From NCBI GenBank assembly GCA_964517345.1, contig CAZFBZ010000036.1, forward strand, positions 1-15,428: DNA of 15,428 nucleotides, given 5' to 3'. The number at the start of each line of letters is the position of its first letter. Within the stretch, counting starts at the first letter, position 1. This DNA comes from DAISLF01 sp964517345 (GTDB lineage: Bacteria > Patescibacteriota > Gracilibacteria > Peribacterales > Peribacteraceae). Below, in pieces: positions 1-5,358 of the stretch. Made by a program: the position numbers and the translations under genes. The notes under the pieces were generated by a model that had not been told where the DNA came from, did not search any database, and saw nothing but the letters and a program-made list of their open reading frames with translations.

Positions 1-60
1 TTGCATGTGTTAGGCGCACCGCCAGCGTTCACTCTGAGCTAGGATCAAACTCTTCTAAAT
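1..60 (-). rRNA. rrs: 16S ribosomal RNA, 5' end only
   Basis: Read on the minus strand, these bases give the universal 5' end of bacterial 16S rRNA: the 27F region AGAGTTTGATCCTAGCTCAG, then GAACGCTGGCGG and CCTAACACATGCAA. Aligning to the E. coli mature 5' end puts the first base at about 60. The gene runs off the left edge, so the anti-Shine-Dalgarno and most taxonomic signal are outside the window. The mature 5' end is inferred by alignment, within a few bases. Confidence 0.96.
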
Positions 61-349
61 GAAGAATCAGCCTAGTGATCAAAGATCACTGGTGATTAGT
101 GATTGCATTCGCGACCGTAAACGGTCGCATATTTTTCATCGCGCAATCAAACGATGGTAATTCCGAGGAATTATTGGGTTCCATGCTAACCATCCAATAA
201 AGGATGGAAGATGGATTCACACTTCTCTACTGCACGATGCTGTGAAGGAGCGCCGTCGCCCGCAGCGGTGGTAACACCAACCGCGGGACGACCCGGCTCG
301 TAAGCCGAATCGAAAGCCTGCAATCCGCTCGGTAGAACGGACGCAAAGC
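61..349 (-). ncRNA. Pre-16S rRNA leader with serial hairpins and boxA-like site
   Basis: This is the transcribed leader between the predicted rRNA promoter and mature 16S, with no coding gene. It holds five perfect short inverted repeats: 74-90 (7-bp stem), 111-128 (8 bp, GCGACCGT/ACGGTCGC), 158-173 (7 bp), 190-207 (6 bp) and 294-307 (5 bp). A sixth small stem lies around 267-278. On the minus strand the 74-90 hairpin reads AGTGATCTTTGATCACT, whose TGATCTTTGA core resembles the boxA antitermination consensus (TGYTCTTTGA). The stems may guide RNase processing or antitermination. The hairpins are seen directly; the function is inferred. Confidence 0.6.
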
Positions 350-355
350 CGATCT

Positions 356-383
356 ATCTTACTAAGGAAAACTCTGGGGTCAA
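356..383 (-). promoter_or_regulatory. Predicted 16S rRNA operon promoter
   Basis: On the minus strand TTGACC (378-383) is followed after 16 nt by TAAGAT (356-361). This gives a start near 349 and a leader of about 290 nt before 16S. The same -35 (TTGACC) recurs in front of rpsF. It is the best sigma70-type match upstream of the rRNA; a second promoter further upstream is possible. Confidence 0.55.
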
Positions 384-435
384 GAACTTCTGTCTACTTT
401 CTTTACTCGCTCTGTGGCTTCCCAAAGAGCAGGGT

Positions 436-464
436 TTGTCCCCGGGGCGGGTGCGGATTATGCT
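436..464 (+). promoter_or_regulatory. Predicted promoter of the 474 gene
   Basis: TTGTCC (436-441), a 17-nt spacer, then TATGCT (459-464). The ATG at 474 is 9 nt after the -10 box, so the transcript would start within a few bases of the start codon. This supports 474 over the upstream GTG at 414, which lies before the promoter. Confidence 0.5.
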
Positions 465-473
465 CGGCGTCCT

Positions 474-1073
474 ATGCATCCTGAGTCTCGCACGGGCGAA
501 CAGATCGCATCCCGCAGCGAAGGGGAGGCAGTCGTCACGCCCGCGAGAGCGCCTGTGTCTGCAGAAGAGGGACCACCGGCCGTCCAGCAGGCTATCGACG
601 ATGCCCGCCGGGGATACGGCGGGGGAGTGCTCACGCTCGTGACGGGAGGGGCGCTGTTGCTCGGTCTTGCAGCCGGATACATGGCCGGATGGAAAGGGGC
701 GGAGCGGGAGCGCGAAACTGTCGGACGGTTTCAGGACGACCATCGCTTGTATCTTGATGACCGGCAGTGGGACCGGGAGATGACGGCGCGCGTGGATCTG
801 TTCGGATTCCGGATGGATGCCGACCGCGACCTGCCGCCCGCGTCGCGCATCAGGGTCTGCGGAGAACGTCTCCAGGAACTCGACGGACTGCGCGCGGAGT
901 ACCGGCGCCACGTGGAGATCGTGCAGGGGCTGATGGACCGCGCGCCCGACAGGCAGACCCGCTGGACACTCGAGCACCGGCTGCGGCAGATCAGGCAGAC
1001 CATCGACGGCAAGATGCGGATCATCGAGGCCGTGTACCGCGCGGAACGTGATCGGGCTGAGCAGGGCGACTGA
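474..1073 (+). CDS. Unknown single-pass membrane protein
   Basis: I do not recognise the family. The frame stays open upstream to a GTG at 414, but I chose the ATG at 474 because a good promoter (436-464) ends 9 nt before it. The 199-residue product starts with a polar, Ala/Glu-rich stretch. One strong hydrophobic segment follows at about residues 51-72 (GGGVLTLVTGGALLLGLAAG then YMAGW). A long charged, Arg/Glu-rich C-terminal part follows that is probably helical or coiled-coil. Topology is likely N-in with a soluble C-terminal domain outside, but this is not certain. The next gene follows in the same direction after 39 nt and has its own -10 box. Function unknown; coding is well supported by length and GC-rich third positions. 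Confidence 0.7.
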   Translation: MHPESRTGEQIASRSEGEAVVTPARAPVSAEEGPPAVQQAIDDARRGYGGGVLTLVTGGALLLGLAAGYMAGWKGAERERETVGRFQDDHRLYLDDRQWDREMTARVDLFGFRMDADRDLPPASRIRVCGERLQELDGLRAEYRRHVEIVQGLMDRAPDRQTRWTLEHRLRQIRQTIDGKMRIIEAVYRAERDRAEQGD

Positions 1074-1102
1074 TGGCGCGGGAGGCCGGAATCTGCTACA
1101 AT
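1074..1102 (+). promoter_or_regulatory. Predicted promoter of the 1113 gene
   Basis: TGGCGC (1074-1079), a 17-nt spacer and TACAAT (1097-1102), with an extended -10 TG one base upstream (TGCTACAAT). The ATG is only 10 nt after the -10 box. The same TGGCGC-17-TACAxT layout precedes the TPR gene at 15028. An AAGGAG sits at 1103-1108, but it lies between the -10 box and the start and may not be fully transcribed. Confidence 0.5.
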
Positions 1103-1112
1103 AAGGAGAAAC

Positions 1113-1967
1113 ATGGCTTCTATAGAAATCATGCCCCCTGCAGCTCCCGAGCGTCTGAGCACCGGCCAGTTCGAGAATCTTCTCTCGGAAATCCGTCAGC
1201 TCAGCGGTCTGGAGAAAGGCAGGGCCACGGCCCAGCGCGATGCCGGACAGGAACAGATCCGCGGACGCATCGATGCCAAGTACGCCGAGCTGCGATCGGC
1301 TGAGGTGGCGTGTTCGCAGCGCGAGGCCCGCCGCCTCCGGCGCGCTCTCGTTGACCTGAAGAACGCCGAGTACCAGAACCACCCCGAACGTATTCAGGCG
1401 CTGGACACCGCGATCAGCAAGCTCATCCCGCCCGTCCCCGTGACCGCCGAACTCGCGCCCGAAGAGCCGCGCCCTGCCGTCGGTCCCGATCTCAGCCGCG
1501 TCACCGTTCCCAACCTGCAGCGCTCGGTCGTCCGCCGCGATGTCGTCCGTCGCAATGTCGTGCGCCGGCAGGACACCAACGAGCCGAACATCGTCGCGGG
1601 CACCGCCCAGACCGCCTGGTCGGGCGCGTACCTGAGCGCGCTTCCCGTCGTCGGCATGCAGGTACTCGGCGGCACGTTTCTCGGTCCCATCGGCGGATTG
1701 GCTGTCGGCGCAGTCGGCACGTACTTCATGCAGAAGCTCGCGACATACGCGGGCGAGCAGGTCGCCAGCCGCAAGGGTCTGATGGATGAGATCGGCAAGT
1801 TCGCCGTGCGCGCCGGCACCGTCGGTGCTGTGGCGTGGCTCCTCCCGGGAGCCATTCCGGCCATCGCCTTCGCTTCGGCGGTCGGCGGCGGTATCTACGC
1901 TGTGATGCGCCTGGTCAAAGGAGCGGCAGGCGATGAACAGCCCCAGGGGCGCCTCCGCGCGGCCTGA
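1113..1967 (+). CDS. Unknown protein with Gly/Ala-rich hydrophobic segments
   Basis: A 284-residue protein of no family I recognise. The N-terminal half is hydrophilic and Arg/Glu/Ala-rich (about residues 10-110, probably helical). A Pro-rich linker follows, then a short tandem repeat VVRRDVVRRNVVRR near residues 134-148, encoded by three near-identical 15-nt units (about 1528-1572). The C-terminal half has hydrophobic, Gly-rich segments at about residues 175-205 (ALPVVGMQVLGGTFLGPIGG onward) and 228-262. These look like membrane-inserting hairpins or glycine-zipper segments. The start has AAGGAG five bases before the ATG, but this overlaps the promoter spacing. It ends 55 nt before the convergent stop at 2022. 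Membrane association is inferred from hydrophobicity only. Confidence 0.72.
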   Translation: MASIEIMPPAAPERLSTGQFENLLSEIRQLSGLEKGRATAQRDAGQEQIRGRIDAKYAELRSAEVACSQREARRLRRALVDLKNAEYQNHPERIQALDTAISKLIPPVPVTAELAPEEPRPAVGPDLSRVTVPNLQRSVVRRDVVRRNVVRRQDTNEPNIVAGTAQTAWSGAYLSALPVVGMQVLGGTFLGPIGGLAVGAVGTYFMQKLATYAGEQVASRKGLMDEIGKFAVRAGTVGAVAWLLPGAIPAIAFASAVGGGIYAVMRLVKGAAGDEQPQGRLRAA

Positions 1968-2021
1968 CATCGGCCACATAGAGGAGGCAGTGCGATGTGA
2001 GTGTCGTGCTGTAGTGTGTTC

Positions 2022-2651
2022 TTAGAACCTGCGGCGGACGTTGCTCATCGTGGCAATGCGATTGGCGACGTCGCGGAACTCCGCAGGGAGTTCGCCTCCG
2101 CTGACCCGGCGGATCGCATCCTCATGGCGGAGAATGTCCTGATACATCTGATACGACACGTCGAACAGATACGCGAGCGGATTATACGTGTTGAGGTCGT
2201 CCGGAGTGGGGAGCGGGCCCGCACCCGCGCGGGTGCGCGTATCGGCGGCACGAACGCTGTCGATCATGAGCGCCATCTGCGCCGTGTAGGCGTTGACTTC
2301 ACCAACGCTCCCCAGCGGGACGGGCAGCCGGTCGCGGCTCTGCATGGTGAGTTCCACCGCGCGGGCGAGGATGCCGGGCGGAATCGTCGCAGTGCTCTCT
2401 ACGGTGCGTGCACGACGCAGGAACTGATCAGAGATATTGCGCGCGATGCCCTGGTACTGCTCCTGCAGCGCCTTCTCGTCCACGGCGGCCTCTTCCAGCT
2501 GCTTCCCGGTCTTTTGCCGCATCTCCGTCTGTCGCTTCTGCGCGAGCTGGCTCGCGTTCATCGGCGTTTCAGCGGCCTGTGTGGGCTCGGGTCCCTGTTT
2601 CGGGACCTCGGCGAAACGCAGCAGACGTCCTTCGGATTCGAAACGCATCAT
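2022..2651 (-). CDS. Unknown helical hydrophilic protein
   Basis: A 209-residue protein with no recognised domain. The frame is open further upstream to 2840. I chose the double ATG at 2651/2648 because a TGCTATACT extended -10 lies at 2674-2679 and the upstream residues overlap the rpsF promoter region. The product is rich in Arg, Gln, Glu and Ala, with likely coiled-coil around residues 30-75 (QKRQTEMRQKTGKQLEEAAV). A more globular C-terminal half follows, with many Asn/Tyr/Asp residues (DDLNTYNPLAYLFDVSYQMY). No signal peptide or membrane segment is visible. It is transcribed convergently with the 1113 gene and divergently from rpsF. Function unknown. Confidence 0.72.
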   Translation of the reverse strand: MMRFESEGRLLRFAEVPKQGPEPTQAAETPMNASQLAQKRQTEMRQKTGKQLEEAAVDEKALQEQYQGIARNISDQFLRRARTVESTATIPPGILARAVELTMQSRDRLPVPLGSVGEVNAYTAQMALMIDSVRAADTRTRAGAGPLPTPDDLNTYNPLAYLFDVSYQMYQDILRHEDAIRRVSGGELPAEFRDVANRIATMSNVRRRF

Positions 2652-2673
2652 GTGGGATGTGGGTATTGTCCAT

Positions 2674-2682
2674 AGTATAGCA
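2674..2682 (-). promoter_or_regulatory. Extended -10 promoter for the 2651 gene
   Basis: On the minus strand the sequence reads TGCTATACT, an extended -10 (TGn) with a 5/6 hexamer. No good -35 is seen at 17 nt (TGGAAT). The predicted start near 2667 gives a leader of about 15 nt lacking a Shine-Dalgarno. Confidence 0.45.
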
Positions 2683-2719
2683 GTTTTGAGCGGGTTATTC
2701 CATGGCATGTCCGAAGCGC

Positions 2720-2748
2720 TTGACCCGTCCGTGCCGCGTGAGTAGGGT
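2720..2748 (+). promoter_or_regulatory. Predicted rpsF-rpsR promoter
   Basis: TTGACC (2720-2725), a 17-nt spacer, then TAGGGT (2743-2748). Transcription would start near 2755, leaving about 48 nt before the rpsF ATG, unlike the near-zero leaders elsewhere here. That leader contains a small inverted repeat, GGG-TTTTA-CCC (2783-2793) flanked by GGC/GCC. Known rpsF leaders in many bacteria carry an S6:S18 binding motif; I cannot confirm this one matches. Confidence 0.5.
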
Positions 2749-2802
2749 ATGCGGGCTGTTCCCTCTGCCCCTTTGTGGCACAGGGTTTTACCCACGCCAG
2801 CA

Positions 2803-3369
2803 ATGCCCACTCTCACGCCATCATCCGAGGACGTCCGCATCTACGAGTGCTGCATCCTCTACCCGTATCCCTTCGGACAGAAGGAAGAGAACGAGCTCCT
2901 CAAGGAGGTCGAAGGCTTCTTCACGGAAGTGGGTGCCAAGCAGGTCTCCAAGGACAAGTGGGGTCAGCGCGGCCTCGCCTTCCCTATCGGAGGATTCAGC
3001 GAGGGCTCGTTCATCGTCTATCACTACGAGATGGATCCGCTCAAGCTGAAGGAGGTCGACACGCAGCTGCGCATCGCCAAGGGCGTCCTGCGCCACATGT
3101 TCGTGAAGCCGCCCAAGAACTACCAGATCATCAAGTACAGCGAGGCCTACGAGACCTGGCTGAAGGAGCGTGAGAACGTGCAGGAGAAGCGCAGCCGTGA
3201 GCGCGAAGAGAAGCTCAAGGAGCAGGTCGCCCGCAAGGCGAAGCGCGTCGCCCAGCGCACGACCGAGCGCAAGAAGGAGGAGGTGAAGCAGCCCGCCCCC
3301 AAGATGGGCGAGGGCGTCATCCAGGAGAAGCTCGACAAGCTCATTTCCGACGATACGTTCGAACTCTGA
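2803..3369 (+). CDS. rpsF: 30S ribosomal protein bS6
   Basis: bS6 binds 16S rRNA in the platform of the small subunit together with bS18. The N-terminal domain is recognisable: RIYECCILYPYPF near residues 10-22, the WGQRGLAFPI strand, and the FIVYHYEMDP and LRIAKGVLRHMFVKP segments. I chose the ATG at 2803 (188 residues) because it places the family start ('YE..YIL') near the N-terminus; the frame is open up to 2749, right after the -10 box. The usual bS6 is about 95-135 residues. This one has a tail of roughly 70 residues rich in Lys, Glu and Arg (about 115-188), predicted helical. rpsR follows after 13 nt, with no ssb between them. Confidence 0.93.
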   Translation: MPTLTPSSEDVRIYECCILYPYPFGQKEENELLKEVEGFFTEVGAKQVSKDKWGQRGLAFPIGGFSEGSFIVYHYEMDPLKLKEVDTQLRIAKGVLRHMFVKPPKNYQIIKYSEAYETWLKERENVQEKRSREREEKLKEQVARKAKRVAQRTTERKKEEVKQPAPKMGEGVIQEKLDKLISDDTFEL

Positions 3370-3382
3370 CCCTTCCCGGGGC

Positions 3383-3637
3383 ATGTCCCCACCCACCCCC
3401 ATGCAACAGCGTCAGCAACAGCGCCGGCCCGACCCCCGCCTCAAGCAGTGCACTTTCTGCGAGAAGAGCGCCAAATATATCGACTACAAGGATTACCCGA
3501 CCATCAAGGAGTACACCGATTATTTCGGGAACGTCCGCAAGCGCTACTACTCGGGCGTGTGCCTGAAGCACCAGAAAATGCTGCGCACGGCCATCGAGCG
3601 CGCCCGGTTCATGGGCATGCTCGCGTACCGCAAGTGA
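3383..3637 (+). CDS. rpsR: 30S ribosomal protein bS18
   Basis: bS18 pairs with bS6 on 16S rRNA. The 84-residue product has the family hallmarks: CTFCEKSAKYIDYKD near residues 22-36, RKRYYSGVCLKHQKMLRTAI near 52-72, and the terminal RARFMGMLAY. The CxxC plus CxxH residues make it a zinc-ribbon ('C+') type bS18. The ATG at 3383 is used; an in-frame ATG at 3401 (MQQRQQQRR) is equally plausible, and neither has a clear Shine-Dalgarno. It is co-transcribed with rpsF, 13 nt downstream. No convincing terminator is seen in the 30 nt before the convergent gene at 3668. Confidence 0.95.
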   Translation: MSPPTPMQQRQQQRRPDPRLKQCTFCEKSAKYIDYKDYPTIKEYTDYFGNVRKRYYSGVCLKHQKMLRTAIERARFMGMLAYRK

Positions 3638-3667
3638 GCGTTTCTGCCTGGTCGCGTCCGGTTTCCC

Positions 3668-4543
3668 TCAGGGGAGCGCGGGCACGGTTGTCGTGAACGA
3701 GAAGCGGCCTCCGGTGTACGTCAGATAATACGTCCCCGAATCGGTGACGAATGGGCTGCGNNNNNNNNNNNNNNNNNNNNNNNNNNNNNNNNNNNNNNNN
3801 NNNNNNNNNNNNNNNNNNNNNNNNNNNNNNNNNNNNNNNNNNNNNNNNNNNNNNNNNNNNGCGCTCGCCTGGCCGGCGATACGCTCCATCGGATTCGCCG
3901 TCGCGGCGGCGGTGCTCGAGAAGATCCGGCGATTGCCGATCCACACCTCCTCTGGCGGGTGGCCGGCGGGGGACATGATCACGACGTTCTCGGTGTCCTG
4001 CTGGTACTGGGGACGCCAGATGCAGAAATCGTAGATCCGGCGGCCGTACTGGTCGACGCGTGGCAGGCCGGTGTACTGCGTGGTCGTGCAGCGTTTGAAG
4101 CGGTTGTCGGGGACCATACTGCCGCCCTGGTTTTCGTACGTGATACCGAGATTGTGGAAGCGCACGTACACGTTATTGGCCTGCGCGCGTGGCACCGTCA
4201 GCATGTACTGATGGGTGTATTCGAGGCCTTCCACGCGGTAGCCGCTGACACGCTGCAGTGAACCGGGATTCTCTGCGCTCAGGCTCCGGTCAATGCGTCC
4301 CAGGCGCGCGGCGATGTCGCCCAGCAGGTCCGCCTCTTCGCGCTGGAGCGCGACATCGCGCGGGAAGGTCTGGAGATCCGTGAGCAGCTTCTGCAGTTGT
4401 TCCGTGAGATACGTTTCGTTGGCCGCGGTTGCGCGGACGATGAGTGCCTGCACCCGGCGTTCGTAGACGCGCAGTGTCGCACGCACCTCGTCGGGAGAGG
4501 CGTCGGGGAGCGGGGGCAGGTCGGGGGGTGTGTCGGGAGGCAT
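3668..4543 (-). CDS. Unknown protein, interrupted by an assembly gap
   Basis: Second gene of a minus-strand pair, starting at the ATG 15 nt after the upstream stop. The N-terminus is Pro/Asp-rich (MPPDTPPDLPPLPD), followed by a helical Arg/Leu/Glu-rich region to about residue 95. A Tyr/Gly/Asn-rich region with many aromatic residues follows (GYRVEGLEYTHQYMLTVP, RRIYDFCIWRPQYQQ), suggesting a beta-rich domain. The run of 100 Ns (3761-3860) falls inside it. The frame happens to stay open across 100 N, but such gaps are usually of arbitrary length, so the last 30 residues may belong to a different frame and the true length is unknown. No family recognised. Confidence 0.6.
   Translation of the reverse strand: MPPDTPPDLPPLPDASPDEVRATLRVYERRVQALIVRATAANETYLTEQLQKLLTDLQTFPRDVALQREEADLLGDIAARLGRIDRSLSAENPGSLQRVSGYRVEGLEYTHQYMLTVPRAQANNVYVRFHNLGITYENQGGSMVPDNRFKRCTTTQYTGLPRVDQYGRRIYDFCIWRPQYQQDTENVVIMSPAGHPPEEVWIGNRRIFSSTAAATANPMERIAGQASXXXXXXXXXXXXXXXXXXXXXXXXXXXXXXXXXXRSPFVTDSGTYYLTYTGGRFSFTTTVPALP
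3761..3860. other. Assembly gap (100 N)
   Basis: Exactly 100 undefined bases, the conventional placeholder for a scaffold join of unknown length. Order and orientation across it rest on read pairing only, so synteny between the rpsF side and the 3861-15428 side is less certain than within each contig. Confidence 0.98.
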
Positions 4544-4558
4544 AGGCCGGGAGAGGAA

Positions 4559-4828
4559 TCAGACGATGGAAGAGGGAACGGCAGTGCGATCGAGTTCGGC
4601 GGCGCTGATGTGGAGGACGCGGGTGGCGGTGTCGGCGGCATGCTGAAAATTCTCCGCGCGCTGCTTCTCCAGGGCCGTGTACGACGTGAGGAACTGTTTC
4701 ACTTCGGTGAGCACCTTCTCACGGTCCTGTTCGGACACGCGGCGGCCAGACCGTTCAGCCATCTGCCGGACGGATAGAGGCAGATCGCGCAGCGCAGCCA
4801 GTTCACGGAGGAAGTGATCGAGGGTCAT
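4559..4828 (-). CDS. Small unknown helical protein
   Basis: An 89-residue, highly charged protein with no recognised domain, first gene of the minus-strand pair with 3668-4543. It looks alpha-helical throughout (HFLRELAALRDLPLSVRQMA, then SEQDREKVLTEVKQFLTSYT) and has no membrane segment. The ATG at 4828 is well fixed: a near-consensus promoter (4843-4871) ends 14 nt before it and no Shine-Dalgarno is present. The close spacing (15 nt) to the next gene suggests a shared transcript and related roles, but the function is unknown. Confidence 0.68.
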   Translation of the reverse strand: MTLDHFLRELAALRDLPLSVRQMAERSGRRVSEQDREKVLTEVKQFLTSYTALEKQRAENFQHAADTATRVLHISAAELDRTAVPSSIV

Positions 4829-4842
4829 GTGTATTTTTTAAT

Positions 4843-4871
4843 ATTATACCATTTTATTAGTATTTAGACAA
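4843..4871 (-). promoter_or_regulatory. Near-consensus promoter of the 4828-3668 operon
   Basis: On the minus strand TTGTCT (4866-4871), exactly 17 nt, TATAAT (4843-4848), in an AT-rich patch within GC-rich sequence. The predicted start near 4836 leaves a leader of about 8 nt, so translation is likely leaderless or nearly so. Best promoter match in the window. Confidence 0.75.
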
Positions 4872-5358
4872 ATACACAGGGTTTCCCACCCCTCCCTTCC
4901 CGGCAAGTACGCCGCGCGGTACGGTCTTGGCATGCAGCAACCAACGAACACGGCGAGGCGGACGGAGGACGCGCGCGGTCCTGTACGTAACGTCCTCTGC
5001 GGTGTACAGTCGTGGCGGATCATTCGGGTAACCAAAAGCACCCCTGAGTCACCGGACTATTGCGGGGGAATGACCCTCGCTCACGCGCGTTTCAATCGGG
5101 GTGCTTCGGTTTCTGGCAGGGGAACAACTGCACAGACCACGAGGCTCAATCAGGAGCACCGTGGTCTTTGCAGTGGCACGAAAAAGCCGACAGAGACGGA
5201 CACTCGGACGTCAGAGAAGATTTGCCACCTTCTCGCCCGAGCGCCGGTCTCTACCGGCTGGATCGTCTCTGATTGAGCGGGGTGGCAAGCCGCTTTGCGT
5301 GTCTGAATGACCAGTTTTTCGCACCCAGTATAGCAGATCTCCCGTCCCCCCCTCCCCC
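4872..5358. other. Gene-free stretch between the 4828 operon and the IS1595 transposase
   Basis: I see no convincing protein gene in these ~490 bases. An open frame from 4932 to 5276 has no family resemblance and overlaps long inverted repeats. The part from 5030 to 5288 is entered separately as a candidate structured RNA or DNA element. TATAGC at 5329-5334, 24 nt before the transposase ATG, could be a -10 box but has no good -35. Terminal inverted repeats for the transposon were sought here and in 6226-6420 and not found by eye. Confidence 0.5.
5030..5288 (+). ncRNA. Candidate structured RNA (or structured DNA element)
   Basis: Nested complementary segments, all read directly. P1: AACC+AAGCACCCC (5030-5044) with GGGGTGCTT+GGTT (5098-5111), 13 bp around a small internal loop. 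P2: CTGCACAGACCACG (5128-5141) with CGTGGTCTTTGCAG (5160-5173), 13 of 14 paired, plus an inner GCTC/GAGC. P3: TTGCCACC (5222-5229) with GGTGGCAA (5281-5288), enclosing GCCGGT/ACCGGC (5243-5248/5253-5258). The apical part of P2, GCTCAATCAG (5144-5153), is an exact complement of CTGATTGAGC (5269-5278), as in a pseudoknot. An alternative pair is CAGAGACG (5191-5198)/CGTCTCTG (5264-5271). It does not match RNase P RNA, tmRNA, SRP RNA, 5S or a riboswitch I know. Strand and transcription are unproven; the plus strand is listed arbitrarily. Confidence 0.4.

Noticed and set aside
354..1979. A 541-residue minus-strand open frame
   Set aside because: It covers two plus-strand genes and the gap between them; composition is Arg/His/Ala/Gly-rich without any domain, and the plus-strand genes have promoters at their starts.
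2001..2675. A 224-residue plus-strand open frame
   Set aside because: Antisense to the 2651 gene, which has an extended -10 promoter; no recognisable domain.
4932..5276. A 114-residue plus-strand open frame before the IS1595 transposase
   Set aside because: No family resemblance or structure, no convincing promoter, and it runs through long inverted repeats that suggest RNA or DNA structure instead.
5221..5289. A T-box or cobalamin riboswitch reading of the GGTGGCA and GCCACTGC words
   Set aside because: Only isolated short words match; the rest of the conserved cores (AGGGTGGTACCGCG, or the full B12 box) is absent and the downstream gene is a transposase.
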